Notes under the pieces: model-generated
Seen by the model: only the letters and a program-made list of their open reading frames with translations
Databases searched by the model: none
Told to the model about the DNA's origin: nothing
Source of the DNA: Oscarella lobularis
Taxonomy: Eukaryota > Porifera > Homoscleromorpha > Homosclerophorida > Oscarellidae
Assembly (NCBI RefSeq): GCF_947507565.1
Contig: NC_089178.1
Coordinates: forward strand, 1,178,001 to 1,242,000
DNA: 64,000 nt
Direction: 5' to 3'
Shown here: piece by piece, positions 62,326 to 64,000 of the stretch
Layout: each line of letters starts with the position of its first letter
How positions within the stretch are numbered: the stretch's first letter is position 1
Position numbers and translations under genes: made by a program

Positions 62326-63432
62326 ATGGAGTCGGGATGGGATAGGCTACGAGACCTATTTGACCGACGGTAGGTACACCGGCGCTTTTCTCGAGCTGTC
62401 GCCGTATTTCCCACACTCAGGCGAGGCGAAGAAGCAGCAGCGGAACTGCAATTTTGGCCCGTCGTCACATTTAGCGGCTCGTGCGTCGGATTTTTATTCG
62501 GAGGACTCATGGGAGCACGATACGCGGCGGACAAGCACGTCCAACTAAACAAATCGACTCTATATCCAAATCAAATGCAAGCGCAGGTAAGCGTTGAGCG
62601 TCAAAACGAGAAGGAGAATCGTTTCGAAGCGGAAGAACAGAGAGAACTCCACTCGGCCGCTATGATGGGCTTTGCGAGAGTCGGAGCTCGATGGGGATGG
62701 CGACTGGGTGCCTTTGCAGGTCTTTATAGGTATAGGTCGTATTGAATCGAATAAAATGAGGGCGTAATTTGGGATTTAGTGCTATGAACATTGCGTTTGC
62801 TGTGTATAGAGACAGGGACGACGCTTTGAATATGACAGCAGCTGGAGGTATATTTGTAGTGTAGCTGACCTCTATCTACCTCTATTTATATATATATATA
62901 TAGCAATCAGTGGGGGTCTGTTTCGTATTCGTTTTGGATTGAAACCGTTTCTCGGTGGAATTGCGTTGGGAAGTCTTGTTAGGTTTGAGACGTTGATTAT
63001 TGATTTTGTACTAAAAGTTTATGGGCAGCATTTTTCTAGCTTTCCATTTGCTCTGCTTTTGCAGGGATTGGATCATCTGCTTTTGTCTGAAAAAGACAGA
63101 GAGGCGCGTCGAGAGAAGTCGCGAATGTTAAAAGAGGCGCGACTGCAGAAGAGGTCATGTGGGTGCAGCATATTGGGGAAATATCTCTCATGCTCAATTA
63201 TAGGAAGCAGCAAAGTGAAGAAGTACACGTATTGACTCAGAGAATGGAGGACGAATTAAGTGGCAGGATCGAGACGACTGCTACCGACTCTTTCGGACTG
63301 TCGCAATATTTTTCTTTGAGTAAGCCAACTGAAAATGAAAGGATCCCAGAGGACAAAAATTCGTCCAACTCTCGATTATATAATGCTTGGACGGAATTTA
63401 AGAGAATGTGCACGCGAAACATGTCAAAGTAA
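62326..63432 (+). CDS. TIMMDC1: TIMMDC1, complex I assembly factor (Tim17-like domain)
   Basis: Mitochondrial inner-membrane protein of the complex I assembly machinery. The start MESGWDRLRDLFDR corresponds to the ESGWDRLRELF segment that follows the leader in human TIMMDC1, so this form lacks the longer N-terminus, or an upstream exon is missed. Next: GFLFGGLMGARYAADKHVQLNKSTLYPNQMQAQ, then ELHSAAMMGFARVGARWGWRLGAFAGLYR, SAMNIAFAVYRDRDDALNMTAAGAISGGLFRIRFGLKPFLGGIALGSL, with the small-residue-rich helices of the Tim17 fold. The C-terminus is charged (REARREKSRMLKEARLQKR). Ends TRNMSK and TAA. About six exons. Convergent with UBE2N. Confidence 0.9.
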
Positions 63433-63618
63433 GACGCATAATATTGTGGAGATCAGCCAAAACATTGTATCATGACAAGGAAATAAATTTTTTGATTACA
63501 CCTAATTGATAGTGTATCTACTTATGATTACAGAGCACACAGTAAGAGAAGGTTGCCACTCTCGTCGTTCACATGCACGCACAATCACAGAAAGGGGAAA
63601 AAGAGAGAGAAATGACCG

Positions 63619-64000
63619 CTATTTTCTTGCATAGAGACGAGTCCAGGTTCGAGCTAAAAAATACGACAATAATTAAGGAAATGTCTTTAGATGACGTCAT
63701 ACCCGTTTCAATGGCTTTCGCTTCGTTCGTTTTCCACTGCTCAGCGACGTCATTCGCTAGAGGATCGTCGGGATTTGGCGCACTGAGAAGAGCTTGAATG
63801 GAGAGAAGAACGGTTCGAATTTGCAAAGCCGGACTCCACTTATCTATATAAAAGAGAATATGAGGTACAGAGTGCCCCGCCCCCCCTCTCAGGCACTCTT
63901 TACCCTTTAGAATATCTAGACATATTCTTCCTAGCTTATCGATATTGGGATGATAGATTTTTGTCATGAAGCGGACTTTGGGCGCCGACATGGGATATTC
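63619..64000 (-). CDS. UBE2N: Ubiquitin-conjugating enzyme E2 N (Ubc13), C-terminal part
   Basis: K63-linkage E2. The gene runs off the right edge. Visible exons, in reading order: [32 protein letters not shown] (active-site Cys in RICLDIL), then after an intron [47 protein letters not shown], and after a second intron (GGTATGACG donor) [11 protein letters not shown] and TAG at 63619-63621. The [27 protein letters not shown] spacing is diagnostic of Ubc13. The long open frame to 63569 is a read-through of the last intron and not the true end. The last residues (YARK) replace the YAMNNI of mammals. Confidence 0.94.

Overview
This is nuclear DNA from an intron-rich but very compact animal genome. 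About 25 genes sit in 64 kb. Introns are mostly 45-100 bases with GT...AG ends, and gene-to-gene gaps are often 50-200 bases. The gene set (p38 MAP kinase, DRP1 dynamin, CEP152, Bicaudal-D, UBAP2/Lingerer, MOV10L1, ENT nucleoside transporter, CMAS) is metazoan. Compactness, several tandem duplicates and some protist- or plant-flavoured family members suggest an early-branching animal such as a sponge. The species is an inference and cannot be read from the sequence. No organelle, bacterial or viral block is visible.

Layout: 1-1150 is the 3' end of a GH116-type glucosidase. 1336-13193 (+) holds p38 MAPK, GMPPB, a RAP-domain mitochondrial protein and MON2. 13736-17243 (+) is UBAP2/Lingerer. 17244-18685 is a gene-poor stretch with a probable C/D-box snoRNA. 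18686-20948 (-) is ALDH1. 21066-24890 holds four intronless genes in two tandem pairs: two unrecognised membrane-anchored proteins (-) and two TMEM45 proteins (+). 25029-31287 (+) holds DNM1L and CEP152. 31335-34005 (-) is a tandem pair of CMP-sialic acid synthetases, head-to-head with SNIP1 (34102-35199, +). 35331-39042 (-) holds a PP2C phosphatase and BICD, the latter head-to-head with an ENT transporter (39212-41256, +). 41384-43794 (-) is ACOT11/12, head-to-head with an unrecognised helical-repeat gene (about 44001-47121, +). 47186-60905 (+) is the most unusual block. 61019-64000 holds a carbonyl reductase, TIMMDC1 and a partial UBE2N.

The block at 47186-60905 contains a complete MOV10L1/Armitage piRNA-pathway helicase, then a casein kinase 1 alpha gene with a long repetitive tail, then a second MOV10L1 copy lacking its own N-terminal exon and start codon. 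The kinase tail ends on a perfect GTAAGT donor in phase 2. It is followed 58 bases later by the acceptor of the exon homologous to MOV10L1 exon 2, also phase 2, so the simplest reading is one spliced CK1-repeat-MOV10L1 fusion protein. The second copy has also expanded a single arginine-glycine motif into five tandem units, and the first copy carries a MITE in an intron where the second has none. If the fusion is real, a CK1-type kinase would be covalently attached to a piRNA-biogenesis helicase. I know of no described protein with this arrangement.
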